Shown one piece after another: positions 43,190 to 52,327 of a stretch of 64,000 nucleotides of DNA (positions within the stretch are counted from its first letter, which is position 1; each line of letters starts with the position of its first letter). The notes beneath the pieces were generated by a model. It made no database searches, had not been told where the DNA came from, and worked only from the letters and a program-made list of their open reading frames with translations. Location: contig NZ_CP085335.1 in assembly GCF_020618475.1 (NCBI RefSeq), positions 744,001 to 808,000 on the forward strand. Reading direction: 5' to 3'. This stretch comes from Haladaptatus halobius (GTDB lineage: Archaea; Halobacteriota; Halobacteria; Halobacteriales; Haladaptataceae). The position numbers and the translations under genes were made by a program.

Positions 43190-44206
43190 TCAGACGGTGT
43201 ACGTCTCGTAGAGCGCGGCCACCCCCCCGAAAGCAAGGACGAACCAGTAACTCGCCACCCGGTAGACGAGCGCGATAGCGGCCGCGGTGTCGGCCGACAC
43301 CGACGCGAGGGCGACGAGGAGCGCCACGATGGCGACCTCGACGCCGCCGAGACCGCCGGGGGTGGGGACGATTCCGGCGACGGTGCTCGCCGGGACGACG
43401 AACAGGACGACAATGGGGTCGAGGCGAACGCCGAACGTCAATCCTGCCAGATAGAGCGGTAGCGCGAAGAACAGCCACCCCACGTAGGCGTACGGGAGCG
43501 TCCGTTTGACGGCGGTCGGATGGGTTCGAATCTCGTCGATTCCGAGGAAGAACTCCCGAATCCGTTCACGAACCGACTCCATCTCGACGCGCGAGGTGCG
43601 AGCGGCGAGCGGTTCGAGGAGGCGGGCGACGAATCGCTCGACGAGTCCCCGCTTTCGCCAGCCCGCGTACGCGACCGCCGGGACGACGACCGCCAGTCCG
43701 GCCAGTCCGGCGACGAGGAGGTTCGTCCGCCCGGTGATGTCGGTTCGGAACGCTAGCGCGACTCCCCCCACGGTAGCGAAGGTGAAGAACGGAAAGAGAT
43801 TCAGGAGGTCGGCGGCGACGACGCCCGCGAAACTCTCCTGGAAGTTGGCGCGCTCGTCCGACGAGAGGACGAGGGCGATGAACGGACCCCCGCCGGCCTT
43901 ACCGAACGGGGTCGCGTAGTCGGCGAACGTCGCCGCGAAGTAGGTGACGACGAGCGACCGAAACGGAATTCGAACGCCGACGGCCGAGAGAACGATGTGC
44001 CACGCCTTCGACCAGATGACGAGGCTGACGACGCTCGACGCGCACCCGACGACGATCCACCTCCAGTCGGCCTCCGCGAACGCCTGCTGTATCGCTCCCC
44101 ACCCGACGACCCGACCGAATAGATACAGAAGTAACCCAGCGACCGCGAAGCCGACGAGCACCTTCGCCACCGTACGACTTCCCACCGCAGTTTTAGTTCC
44201 TGACAT
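43190..44206 (-). CDS. UPF0104/LPG-synthase-like transmembrane protein
   Basis: Predicted protein of 338 aa with about eight membrane helices, of the AglD/lysylphosphatidylglycerol-synthase transmembrane family (flippase-like domain). Marker segments: YFAATFADYATPFGKAGGGPF, VVPASTVAGIVPTPGGLGGVE and IALVYRVASYWFVLAFGG. Relatives include AglD, which adds the final mannose in haloarchaeal N-glycosylation, but a glycosyltransferase domain is absent here. Start MSGTKTAVG (44206) is chosen over an ATG 21 nt upstream. Confidence 0.85.
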   Translation of the reverse strand: MSGTKTAVGSRTVAKVLVGFAVAGLLLYLFGRVVGWGAIQQAFAEADWRWIVVGCASSVVSLVIWSKAWHIVLSAVGVRIPFRSLVVTYFAATFADYATPFGKAGGGPFIALVLSSDERANFQESFAGVVAADLLNLFPFFTFATVGGVALAFRTDITGRTNLLVAGLAGLAVVVPAVAYAGWRKRGLVERFVARLLEPLAARTSRVEMESVRERIREFFLGIDEIRTHPTAVKRTLPYAYVGWLFFALPLYLAGLTFGVRLDPIVVLFVVPASTVAGIVPTPGGLGGVEVAIVALLVALASVSADTAAAIALVYRVASYWFVLAFGGVAALYETYTV

Positions 44207-44309
44207 GAATCCCTGTTTTCGGTTCACCCTACGGCACTGCTAGTTCTCACGGGAATCCTAGTCGGGACCGACGGTTGTGTCTGTTGGCGTCGGAAACGCG
44301 TCCGAAGAA

Positions 44310-44594
44310 TCAGGCCGCGGTCTCGAACGCCTCGCGGAAGGCGCTCGCCTTATCTTTGATGTTCTGCGCGCCGGCTTCCAGCGCGTCGAGGGGGTCTATG
44401 CCGATTTCGGTTTTGAGACTGAGAATCGGGTCGGTCTGACCGCCGGACTGTTCGGGGTTCACGTCGTAGGTGGCCGCCGAGACGCCCTCGGTTTCGAGGA
44501 GCGCACCCTTGAGCACGTTCATGAACGTGTGGTTCTCGCCCCCGATTTCTATCTGGAGTTCGGTGTCGCTCTTCTCGATAACCCGCAGTTCCAT
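44310..44594 (-). CDS. rpo11: RNA polymerase subunit Rpo11 (L)
   Basis: Predicted protein of 94 aa, orthologue of eukaryotic Rpb11, which pairs with Rpo3 for polymerase assembly. Typical sequence: [40 protein letters not shown], and a terminal helix [24 protein letters not shown]- or ATG-like start 30 nt upstream is in frame, but the family begins at MELRV. Confidence 0.93.
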   Translation of the reverse strand: MELRVIEKSDTELQIEIGGENHTFMNVLKGALLETEGVSAATYDVNPEQSGGQTDPILSLKTEIGIDPLDALEAGAQNIKDKASAFREAFETAA

Positions 44595-44784
44595 ACTCAC
44601 GAATTCTGCGTTGTCGCGTTTCAATCTTGCGAAGCGTGCGTTTCGGGCGGTTTCGTGATCCGGGATGTCGCCGTAGTACCGTCGCTCGTCAGCGCCGAAG
44701 GCTCCGCTGCGACGGCAATTGCTGGGACTTCGCGCATGCGGACGGTGAGCGCCGGTCGCGCGAACGAAAAGTAAATCGGCCGGT

Positions 44785-45648
44785 TCAGATGTTCATCTCC
44801 GCGCCGAAGTACAGCACGACGACGAGGAAGATCCAGACCGCGTCCACGAAGTGCCAGTACATTGAAACCGTCGTGACCGAGAGGTGTCGGTCGGCGGAGT
44901 ACTGTCCGTAGAGCGCGCGCACGAAGACGATGCCGATGAGCACCGCGCCCATGGAGACGTGCAGGCCGTGCAGTCCCGTCAGGCCAAAGAACGCGCTGTT
45001 GAACACGCCGCCCGTGAACGTGAAGTGGTGTCCGTGGATGAACTCGTAGTACTCCAGAACCTGGCCGCCGATGAACACGATACCCAACAGGAGCGTCGCG
45101 CCCATTCCGGCGAGGAACCGACTCCGATTGTTCTTTCGGAGTTCGACTTCAGCCCAGTGGAGCGTGATACTGCTCGCTATCAGCAGCGCGGTGTTGATGA
45201 GCACGAGCGAGGTCGTCAGTTCAGGAAGCGAATCACCCGCCGGAGGCCACGCTCCCGTGCGGATGAAGAAGTAGTAGACGAACCCCGCGCCGAACGTGGC
45301 CACTTCCGACCCGAGGAACGCGATCATGCCCCAGCGGAGCGCGTTCGCGCCGGATTCGTGCGCATCTCTGCTCCAGAAGTGCTTGACGAAGGCGTGATAC
45401 ACCCAGCCGTACAGGCCTGCGAGGAAGACGACGGTGCTGGCGATGAACACCGCCGGGCCAATCGTCGGGCCGACGAGATTGTTTCCTCCGTGTCCGAGGA
45501 TGAACAGCGCGGCACCGACGTAGAATCCGGCGCCGCCGATAGCGGTGACGAAGGGCCACCACGACGCCTCGCCGAAGCCCTTCGGCCAGTCCTCGACGGC
45601 CGGGAGGTGGTGGCCGTGCTCCTCTGTCGAATCGTCCGTTACCGTCAT
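44785..45648 (-). CDS. coxC: Cytochrome c oxidase subunit III
   Basis: Predicted protein of 287 aa with seven membrane helices, matching heme-copper oxidase subunit III. Landmarks: [40 protein letters not shown] (conserved Glu of helix III), [14 protein letters not shown], and [20 protein letters not shown]. It lies 130 nt after coxB on the same strand. No subunit I gene is in the window. Confidence 0.93.
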   Translation of the reverse strand: MTVTDDSTEEHGHHLPAVEDWPKGFGEASWWPFVTAIGGAGFYVGAALFILGHGGNNLVGPTIGPAVFIASTVVFLAGLYGWVYHAFVKHFWSRDAHESGANALRWGMIAFLGSEVATFGAGFVYYFFIRTGAWPPAGDSLPELTTSLVLINTALLIASSITLHWAEVELRKNNRSRFLAGMGATLLLGIVFIGGQVLEYYEFIHGHHFTFTGGVFNSAFFGLTGLHGLHVSMGAVLIGIVFVRALYGQYSADRHLSVTTVSMYWHFVDAVWIFLVVVLYFGAEMNI

Positions 45649-45778
45649 ACTGAGACGGTTACCGTCCGACCACTAAAAATGCACCCAAAAGCCTCCGCTG
45701 TCTCAAACGTTCGCGCCGCGTCGGATGAAGTGGTTGTATCGCTGACGTATCCCACGATTGAAGGGAGAAAAGTCGGTC

Positions 45779-46582
45779 TCAGGCCGAGCTGTTGTTGCCG
45801 CCCGAACTCCCGTTACCTGAACTACTGTTGCCGGCCGAACTACTGTTATTACCGCCGCTCTGCTGGCCCTGATACCCCGGCTGGTTCTGGAGCCACTGCT
45901 GATACTCGGATTGATTGACGACCTTGACGGTGCCGAGCATACTGGAGTGGCCCACTCCACAGTACTCCGCGCAGTAGAGCTGATACGTTCCTTCCTCCGT
46001 GGCCCTCGTCTTGATGACGTTGTGCTGGTTCGGGATGGCATCCTGTTTCAGCCCGAGTTGGGGGACGTGGAACGCGTGAAGCCAGTCCTTGGAGGTGACG
46101 TTGAAGTAGACCGGGCGGTTCTTCGGGATGACCGCGTTCGTGGAGGCCGAGACGTTCTGACCTTTGTAGTTGAACGTCCACGCGTACCGCTCGGCGACCA
46201 CTTCTATCTCGACCGCGTTCTTCTCCACGTTCTGCGCCTGCTCCGGCGTCGTCGTGACGTACTCGTTCGCCATCACGCCGTAGGAGGCGTAGCCGACGAA
46301 CAGCAGGACGATGGCGGTGGCGACCGTCCACGTGATTTCGAGTCGTCGGTTCTCCTTCGTCGGGAGCGGGTTCTCGTTGTTGCGGAACTTCCACACGGTG
46401 TAGATGAGGATGCCCTCGACCAACACCGTGATGGGAATCGCGGCGTACAGCAACTGGGTGTTGAGCGTCCGGATGAGTTCCTCGGTCGTCGAGTCGTACC
46501 CCTGCGCGAGCGCGGGGTCTACCGCGACCGCGAGGAGGGCCGCGCCGAGCACCGAAACGAACGCTATCCGCTTCGAATCCAT
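45779..46582 (-). CDS. coxB: Cytochrome c oxidase subunit II
   Basis: Predicted protein of 267 aa. Signal peptide (residues 1-26), two membrane helices (about 45-65 and 85-108), then the extracellular cupredoxin domain with a complete CuA site: DWLHAFHVPQLGLKQDAIP and YQLYCAEYCGVGHSSMLG. The last 45 residues are an Asn/Ser/Gly-rich tail (SGGNNSSSAGNSSSGN), unusual in length and likely surface-exposed, perhaps glycosylated. It accepts electrons from a copper protein or cytochrome. Confidence 0.94.
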   Translation of the reverse strand: MDSKRIAFVSVLGAALLAVAVDPALAQGYDSTTEELIRTLNTQLLYAAIPITVLVEGILIYTVWKFRNNENPLPTKENRRLEITWTVATAIVLLFVGYASYGVMANEYVTTTPEQAQNVEKNAVEIEVVAERYAWTFNYKGQNVSASTNAVIPKNRPVYFNVTSKDWLHAFHVPQLGLKQDAIPNQHNVIKTRATEEGTYQLYCAEYCGVGHSSMLGTVKVVNQSEYQQWLQNQPGYQGQQSGGNNSSSAGNSSSGNGSSGGNNSSA

Positions 46583-46607
46583 ACTACCTTAGGCTTGGGA
46601 AGTGCTC

Positions 46608-46617
46608 CATAAATATG
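46608..46617. promoter_or_regulatory. Symmetric TATA element between coxB and ctaAB
   Basis: CATAAATATG-like sequence centred about 28 bp upstream of the coxB ATG (leaderless) and about 70 bp upstream of the ctaAB GTG. It may serve both directions. It overlaps an in-frame ATG (46615) of the rightward gene, which therefore cannot be the real start. Confidence 0.45.
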
Positions 46618-46683
46618 TGCTGTCTTCGTCTTCGGGGGAAGTCGGATGGCCTAAGTACGCGGGAAGGCAACCGTCGTACAACG

Positions 46684-48072
46684 GTGGCATCGCAGGATAT
46701 TCCCTCGGGTCGGTTCGAACGCGCGCTGACGGCAACAGCAGTCGGCGTCTACTTGCTGGTCGTCGTTGGTGCGACCACGTCGCTGACGGACGCGGCAGCG
46801 GCCTGCCCGACGTGGCCCGCCTGTAACGGCCACTGGGTCGTCTCCTTCGACGACCCGAAACTCGCCATCGCATGGGGTCACCGCGTCGTCGCGCTCGCCG
46901 TCGGTCTGCTCCTCGCCGTCACGACGCTCTTCGCGTGGCTGCGCGACTCGCGACCGCGGGTTCGAGCGACCCTCTCGATCGCCGCGGTGCTCTACCCGGT
47001 GCAGATCGGACTCGGCGCGCTCGCGGCGACGACGGCCACGACCGCGTCGTTCGCCGCCGTCCACCTCGTCGTCGGGATGACGATCTTCGCGGGCTGCGTG
47101 CTCGCGCTCGCGTGGACGCTCGAACCCGCGGAGCGGGACGCCCCGGTCGAGACGAGCATCCGGCCCGCGGGGGTGCCCGCGACGCCGGACGAAGGGCGGA
47201 CCTCGCCCGGCCCGAAAGCGACCGCCTACGCCTACTTTCAACTGATGAAGCCGCGACTGATGTGGCTCCTGTGTCTCGTCGCGTCCGCCGGGATGGCGCT
47301 CGCGGCGGGGCCGAACCTCGAAGTGGGAACCGTCGTCGCCACGCTCACGGGCGGTGTCCTCTCCATCGGCGCGAGCGGGACGTTCAACCACGTCCTCGAA
47401 CGCGACGTCGATAAGCGGATGTCCAGAACGGCCGACCGACCGGCGGCGACGGCGCAGATTCCGGTTCGGAACGCGGTCGCCTTCGGACTCCTGTTGGCTG
47501 TGGCCTCCCTCGCCGTCTTCCTCTCGGTGAACCTCCTCGTCGCGGTGCTGGGGCTGACGGCCATCGTCTACTACAGCGTCGTCTACACCCTCCTGTTGAA
47601 GCCGAACACGGTGCAGAACACGGTCATCGGCGGCTTTGCGGGGTCGCTTCCGGCGCTCATCGGCTGGGCCGCCGTCACCGACGGCGTCGGCTTGCCCGCG
47701 CTGGTGCTCGCCGGGGTCATCTTCCTCTGGACGCCGGCGCACTTCTACAATCTCGCGCTCGCGTACAAGGACGACTACGCGCGCGGGGGCTTCCCGATGA
47801 TGCCGGTCGTCCGCGGCGAGGTCGAGACTCGGAAACACATCATGTTGTGGCTCGGGGCGACGCTCCTCGCGGCGGGCGCGCTCGCCACGGTGACGACGCT
47901 CGGGTGGCTGTACGCCCTCACGACGCTCGTCTTCGGAGCCGTTTTCCTCGCGGCGGTCGTCAAACTACACCACGACCGCGACGAACGGGCGGCGTTCCGT
48001 TCGTTCCACGCCTCGAACGCCTACCTCGGGGCGCTCCTCGTCGCCATCGTGGTCGACGCACTCGCACTATGA
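46684..48072 (+). CDS. ctaB: Heme A synthase-type / protoheme IX farnesyltransferase fusion
   Basis: Predicted protein of 462 aa from GTG 46684. The N-terminal part (about 10-150) has four helices of CtaA/COX15 type (AACPTWPACNGHWVV, GHRVVALAVG, AAVHLVVGMTIFAG). The C-terminal 290 residues are a UbiA-type prenyltransferase, CtaB: SGTFNHVLERDVDKRMSRTA (first Asp-rich motif) and YKDDYARGGFPMMPVVRG (second). It makes heme O and possibly heme A for the adjacent oxidase. An upstream ATG (46615) is rejected because it lies in the TATA element. Confidence 0.92.
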   Translation: MASQDIPSGRFERALTATAVGVYLLVVVGATTSLTDAAAACPTWPACNGHWVVSFDDPKLAIAWGHRVVALAVGLLLAVTTLFAWLRDSRPRVRATLSIAAVLYPVQIGLGALAATTATTASFAAVHLVVGMTIFAGCVLALAWTLEPAERDAPVETSIRPAGVPATPDEGRTSPGPKATAYAYFQLMKPRLMWLLCLVASAGMALAAGPNLEVGTVVATLTGGVLSIGASGTFNHVLERDVDKRMSRTADRPAATAQIPVRNAVAFGLLLAVASLAVFLSVNLLVAVLGLTAIVYYSVVYTLLLKPNTVQNTVIGGFAGSLPALIGWAAVTDGVGLPALVLAGVIFLWTPAHFYNLALAYKDDYARGGFPMMPVVRGEVETRKHIMLWLGATLLAAGALATVTTLGWLYALTTLVFGAVFLAAVVKLHHDRDERAAFRSFHASNAYLGALLVAIVVDALAL

Positions 48073-48731
48073 GCACGCAAATCGCGCGATTTCGACCGAG
48101 CGGAGAAACCCTACTGTGGGGAGCGGCCCTGCTCAACGCCGAGTTCCTCTTGCTTTTGTTGTACTTTTCCGTCTCCAACCAAGCCGGCGGCGACCTCCGC
48201 TACCTCCTCTACCCCTTCGTCTGGATAAACGTCGCGCTGTTCGCGGTGTGGGGAACGAACCCCGTCGCTGAGAGCGACCGCGACCGAGTCCTGGGAATCG
48301 TCGTCGCCGCGGGCTACTTCCTCGTCCTCGGCTACGTCGGCGGACTGTTCGGCCCCGGCCACTCGATGCCCGGAATGTCGGCCGGTAACTTCCGAATTGC
48401 GTGGCTTCCGCCGGGGTGGGGTCCGGCCCTGCTCTATAACGGCGACCTGCTTCGCCTCTCGATCCTCCCGTTCAAGCTGATCGGCTATCTCGCCCTCGCG
48501 TACCTCGTCTACGCCACCGTGCTCGACGCCGCGGGGTCCGTCGTCGCCGGACTCCTCGGCCTGTTCTCGTGCGTAAGTTGCACGTTCCCCGTCGTCGCCT
48601 CCGTCGTCACCGGTATCGCGGGTGCGGGAACGGGACTCGCCGCGACGGTTTCGTCCGGTTCCTACGACATCTCGACGGTCGTGTTCGTCGTGACCGTCGC
48701 GCTGCTCTACTGGCGACCGACGATTCGATAA
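48069..48731 (+). CDS. Membrane protein following ctaB (DUF7546-like)
   Basis: Predicted protein of 220 aa with about six helices. Its ATG overlaps the ctaB stop (ATGA). A Met/His/Pro-rich loop GPGHSMPGMSAGNF and a Cys pair in LFSCVSCTFPVVAS are potential copper ligands. This gene type commonly follows ctaB in haloarchaea and is annotated only as a DUF. A role in oxidase copper or heme assembly is inference from position and motif. Confidence 0.82.
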   Translation: MSTQIARFRPSGETLLWGAALLNAEFLLLLLYFSVSNQAGGDLRYLLYPFVWINVALFAVWGTNPVAESDRDRVLGIVVAAGYFLVLGYVGGLFGPGHSMPGMSAGNFRIAWLPPGWGPALLYNGDLLRLSILPFKLIGYLALAYLVYATVLDAAGSVVAGLLGLFSCVSCTFPVVASVVTGIAGAGTGLAATVSSGSYDISTVVFVVTVALLYWRPTIR

Positions 48732-48771
48732 TCGAAGCAGTGATTGTTCTCGGTTGATATTTTTCGGTCGA

Positions 48772-49091
48772 ATGAACTGGGAAGCCGACAGAACCCTTCG
48801 ACTTCGGATGGCGCTCGCGCTCTGTCTCGTCGCCGTCCTTCCGTTCGAGTTCGTCGCCCCCTCCTCGTCCTCGTCGGTGTCGCGTTTCCGCACGTCGTGA
48901 CGGGTTCGAACCTCCGGCTCGGACTCGGGATGATCGTCGTCGGAACGCCGCTCTTGCTCGGATTTCTGTACGTCGTCGGCAAGTGCGCGACGCTTCGGTC
49001 GGTCGGTGTGCGCCGGGTCGGACGGGACGAAGCGCCCGTCGTTTCAAAGTTCTTCATCAGTCGGACGAGCGTCGCAAGTCGATACAGGTGA
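48772..49091 (+). pseudogene. HtpX-like (M48) N-terminal remnant, frameshifted
   Basis: ATG 48772 starts MNWEADRTLRLRMALALCLV, like haloarchaeal HtpX (MNWxxDRxLxxRM). That frame stops at 48898-48900. After one frameshift near 48860 the adjacent frame continues VLVGVAFPHVVTGSNLRL and GMIVVGTPLLLGFLYVVG, then ATLRSVGVRRVGRDEAPVVS, matching the region before the protease domain. No HExxH follows. In other haloarchaea htpX often sits next to ctaB. The right boundary is approximate. Confidence 0.5.
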
Positions 49092-49477
49092 CGGCGTTTG
49101 GAAAAGTCGTAATCTCGGGCGAGCGAGTTCGTCCGACTGTACCCTCGTACAGTCGTTCGCAGAGTCGTCCGTAGCGGTGGCGACTTTCAGCACGATCCTC
49201 TCCGTCTCGGTCGCCTGAGATTTTCCTCGGTTTGGCGTTCCACGGAGAGCGAGTAGACTGCGTTCTTTCCGTGCTCGGTCGGTTCCAGGTCGTCGATTCG
49301 CGCGTTCGGGAACGCCGTCGCGGATTTCGCCGTCGGAAAGCGGGTCGTCCGACGAACCGTCTCGTCCGTCGGAACTCTCTCCTGTCATTCGCGTTTCGAG
49401 CGACGGGAAGTTCACCCATATACTTTCCCGGACGCCGAATCGAACCCCTTACCTGCGGACGAGGGTAAGTTTCGAGC
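49092..49477. other. Interval without recognised gene
   Basis: It follows the HtpX remnant. A minus-strand frame here (49044-49415) is Arg/Ser/Asp-rich without recognisable motifs and I do not accept it. The right end should carry the promoter of the ABC exporter operon. Confidence 0.35.
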
Positions 49478-50416
49478 ATGACCGACGCACTCGTCGCCGA
49501 GAACCTTCGACGGCGATACGGCGACACCGTGGCGCTCGACGGCGTCTCGCTCTCTGTCGGCGCGGGCGAGGTGTTCGCGCTCATCGGCCCGAACGGCGCG
49601 GGGAAGACGACGCTCGTTCGGTCGCTCACCGGGACGACGACGCCCGACGAGGGAGAGGTGTCCGTCCTCGGCGTGCCGCCAGCCGAGGTGGACAAATCGC
49701 GGGTCGGTCTGCTCCCGCAGTCGTTCGACCCGCCCGCACGTCTCTCGGCGCGGGAACTCGTGCGGTACTATGCGGGGCTGTACGACGACGCCCGCGACCC
49801 GGACGAAGCACTGGCGGAAGTCGGACTGGCGGACGCCGGAGATACGTGGTACGAGAACCTCTCCGGCGGGCAACGGCGTCGCGCCTGTGTGGCGGCGACG
49901 CTGGTCAACGACCCCGACGTGCTCTTTCTCGACGAACCGACCACGGGCATCGACCCCGCGGGACGACGCGCGCTCTGGTCGCTCGTCGAGACGCTCGCGG
50001 ACGGCGGAACGACCGTCTTCCTGACGACGCACTACATGGCGGAGGCCGAACGACTCGCCGACCGGGTCGGTCTGCTCGCCGACGGCGAACTCGTCGCCGT
50101 CGGCACGCCGGAATCGCTCGTCGCGGATCACGGCGGGGAGAGTCGTCTCGTCGTGGAGACCGAGGCGTCGCGCACCGCGGTCGAGACTCGGTTCACCGTC
50201 GAAGAGACCGAAACCGGCCTCGTCTTCGACGGGGTCACCCCGGCCGACATCGGTGCGGTGGTGTCGGAGCTGAACGACCGCGGTATCGAGTACGAGGCGC
50301 TGACGTGGACCGAACCCGACTTGGAGGACGCGTACCTCCGATTGACGGGCGCGTCGCTCGGCCCGGAAGCGACGCGAGAAGCGAGCCAGACCGCCGTCGC
50401 GGAGGGTGAGCGATGA
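49478..50416 (+). CDS. ABC exporter ATP-binding protein
   Basis: Predicted protein of 312 aa. Walker A IGPNGAGKTTLVRSLTG (about 36-52), Q-loop LLPQSF, signature NLSGGQRRRACVAATLV, Walker B VLFLDEPTTGIDP, H-loop FLTTHYMAEAERL, plus a C-terminal extension of about 80 residues (DUF4162-like) typical of ABC-2/NatA exporters. It overlaps its permease by ATGA. In haloarchaea such a pair often lies in oxidase assembly clusters. The cargo is unknown. Confidence 0.92.
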   Translation: MTDALVAENLRRRYGDTVALDGVSLSVGAGEVFALIGPNGAGKTTLVRSLTGTTTPDEGEVSVLGVPPAEVDKSRVGLLPQSFDPPARLSARELVRYYAGLYDDARDPDEALAEVGLADAGDTWYENLSGGQRRRACVAATLVNDPDVLFLDEPTTGIDPAGRRALWSLVETLADGGTTVFLTTHYMAEAERLADRVGLLADGELVAVGTPESLVADHGGESRLVVETEASRTAVETRFTVEETETGLVFDGVTPADIGAVVSELNDRGIEYEALTWTEPDLEDAYLRLTGASLGPEATREASQTAVAEGER

Positions 50417-51225
50417 CCGGAGCGACGACTGCGACGCGGCGAGTTCGCGCGGAGGCGGGCGCGGCGTGGCGGTCGTTCCTCCGGCGGCGCACCGCCGTCT
50501 TCTTCACGTTCTTCTTCCCGGTCATCCTCATCCTCATCTTCGCGGTGCTCGTGCAGACGAACCCCGGCGACAGCGGTTCGGGCGGCGGTCTCTTCGCGGA
50601 GCCGCCCGCGTACTACCTGCCGGGCTACCTCGCGGTCGTCGTGCTGTTCACGCCGCTCTCGCGGGTCGGCAGTTCCGTCTCTCGTCACCGCGAGTCCAAC
50701 CGCTACGAGAAACTGGCGACGACGCCGCTCACGCGCGCCGAGTGGTTGCTGGCGCACACTCTCGTCAACGTCGTCATCATCGGACTGGCGGGTCTAATCA
50801 TCCTCGCGCTGATGGCGCTCGTGACGAACGCGGGCGTCTCGTTCGCGGCGTTGCCGCTCGTCGCCGTTTTCGTCGCGCTAGCGGTCGCGCTGTTCTGCGG
50901 CGTCGGCGCGCTCCTCGGTAGTTTCGCGGGGTCGCAGGACGGCGTCATCGCGGCGAGCAACGCGATCGCCCTCCCGCTCCTCTTTCTCTCGAATACGTTC
51001 GTCACGCCGGAGCTCCTGCCGGCGTGGTTCCGGCCGGTGATGAATCTCTCGCCCCTGACCTACTTCGCCCGCGGCGTACGGGAACTGACCTACGACGCAC
51101 CCTCCACCGCCGTCGTCAGTGGTTCGAATCCCCTCGGCGGGTGGGAAATCAACCTCCTCGTCCTCGCGGTGCTCGCGGTCGCCTTCTTCGTCGCCGGGGC
51201 GCGTGCGATTCCGCGAACCGACTGA
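50413..51225 (+). CDS. ABC-2 type permease
   Basis: Predicted protein of 270 aa with six helices. ABC-2 segments: RRRTAVFFTFFFPVILILIF, RVGSSVSRHRESNRYEKLAT (coupling region), and LPLLFLSNTFVTPELLPAWF, MNLSPLTYFARGVRELTYD. It pairs with the upstream ATPase. Confidence 0.91.
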   Translation: MTGATTATRRVRAEAGAAWRSFLRRRTAVFFTFFFPVILILIFAVLVQTNPGDSGSGGGLFAEPPAYYLPGYLAVVVLFTPLSRVGSSVSRHRESNRYEKLATTPLTRAEWLLAHTLVNVVIIGLAGLIILALMALVTNAGVSFAALPLVAVFVALAVALFCGVGALLGSFAGSQDGVIAASNAIALPLLFLSNTFVTPELLPAWFRPVMNLSPLTYFARGVRELTYDAPSTAVVSGSNPLGGWEINLLVLAVLAVAFFVAGARAIPRTD

Positions 51226-51293
51226 TTCGGCCCGTCTGATTTCGACGGAATCGTATCCGGAACGAATATTACAAGCCGGCGTCACTTTCCCGC

Positions 51294-51764
51294 ATGGTTG
51301 GTCGCCCCTCTTCGCAATCGAACACCCGTCGATGGCATCGGCTCGTCGAACACTACACGCCGGACGGTGCCCTCGGGAGAGTCCTCCTCGCGGCGGCATC
51401 TGGGTCGGTCAGCGGGTTCGCCTTGCTCGCAACGCTCTTCAGTATCGCCGAGCCCGACCTGCTTCTGTTCGTCCTCTTTCCACTCTGGGCGGGACTCTGT
51501 CTCGGAACCGCCGTCCTGACCGTCGTCGCGCTCTGGCCGGTGTATCTCTCCCTCATCGGAAACGTGGCGTCGGCGAAGGATTATCCGCGAACCTCGTCCC
51601 CGTCCTCGTCGTCGGACGGGAGCGACGAAACCGACCCGATTGAAACCGACAGCGTTCCTCACTCTGTTCGAACGCGCCACGTATCCCGCATCGAGCGAGA
51701 CGACGCCGGCGGCGGGTTTAAAATTAGGGAAGTTTCTCACATCGTGACGTGCGTCCAGCCGTAG
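51294..51764 (+). CDS. Two-helix membrane protein with disordered tail
   Basis: Predicted protein of 156 aa. Two membrane helices (about 27-48 and 52-80: VLLAAASGSVSGFALLATLF, LLLFVLFPLWAGLCLGTAVL). Then an acidic Ser-rich tail (RTSSPSSSSDGSDETDPIET). The last nine codons overlap the convergent DUF420 gene by 28 bp, so the real end may have changed. Family unknown. Confidence 0.6.
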   Translation: MVGRPSSQSNTRRWHRLVEHYTPDGALGRVLLAAASGSVSGFALLATLFSIAEPDLLLFVLFPLWAGLCLGTAVLTVVALWPVYLSLIGNVASAKDYPRTSSPSSSSDGSDETDPIETDSVPHSVRTRHVSRIERDDAGGGFKIREVSHIVTCVQP

Positions 51765-52327
51765 GTGTGGTTCAACATCACGTAGGTGACGACGCCCAGC
51801 ACGAGCGAGAGAATCCACGCCGAGGCCGCGATTCGACCCACCCTCGCGTGCGACGTGCTCCGCAGTTCGGCGGGCGTGTGGGTCAGACCGAGCACGAGGG
51901 CGTACAGCACGACCGGAACCGAGACGACCGAGAGCACGATGTGTATCGCCAACATGGCGATGTAGGCGTAGTAGACGAGTCCCGGCGCGAGGTCGATGTG
52001 TTTCTCTCCACCGCCGCCGACCTTCGTAAGGTAGAGCGCGAGGAAGACGAGGATGAGGGCGAACGCGGTGAGCATGGCGACCCGGTGCTTTCGAACGTCG
52101 CCCTTGCGAATCCAGTACCAGCCGAGGACGAGCGAGACGGTCGCCGCGCTGTTGACGACCGCGATGGCGTCCGAGAGCAGATTGATTGTTTCGATGCCGA
52201 TCTCCGGATAGATGGGGAGGACGCCCGCGAACGTTCCGAGCACGAGTACGTACCCGACCGCCGAGAGCACTGCCGTCACCTTCGCCGGACTCTCCCGTGC
52301 GCGCTGTCGCGCGGTCGCCGTGGCCAT
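51737..52327 (-). CDS. DUF420 membrane protein (CtaM-like)
   Basis: Predicted protein of 196 aa with five to six helices and conserved histidines: LLSDAIAVVNSAATVSLVLG, RKGDVRKHRVAMLTAFALIL, YYAYIAMLAIHIVLSVVSVP and TSHARVGRIAASAWILSLVLG. DUF420 members are near cytochrome oxidase genes; CtaM of firmicutes is needed for heme A-dependent oxidase. This supports an assembly role for the whole 44.8-52.3 kb cluster. Confidence 0.88.
   Translation of the reverse strand: MATATARQRARESPAKVTAVLSAVGYVLVLGTFAGVLPIYPEIGIETINLLSDAIAVVNSAATVSLVLGWYWIRKGDVRKHRVAMLTAFALILVFLALYLTKVGGGGEKHIDLAPGLVYYAYIAMLAIHIVLSVVSVPVVLYALVLGLTHTPAELRSTSHARVGRIAASAWILSLVLGVVTYVMLNHTYGWTHVTM

Noticed and set aside
46615-46683. 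ATG 46615 as start of the CtaA-CtaB fusion
   Set aside because: This ATG overlaps the TATA-like element, and the extra 23 residues (Cys/Arg-rich) do not look like the family N-terminus. GTG 46684 is used instead.
49044-49415. Minus-strand frame of 123 codons
   Set aside because: Arg/Ser/Asp-rich, antisense to the HtpX remnant, no motif and no convincing promoter.
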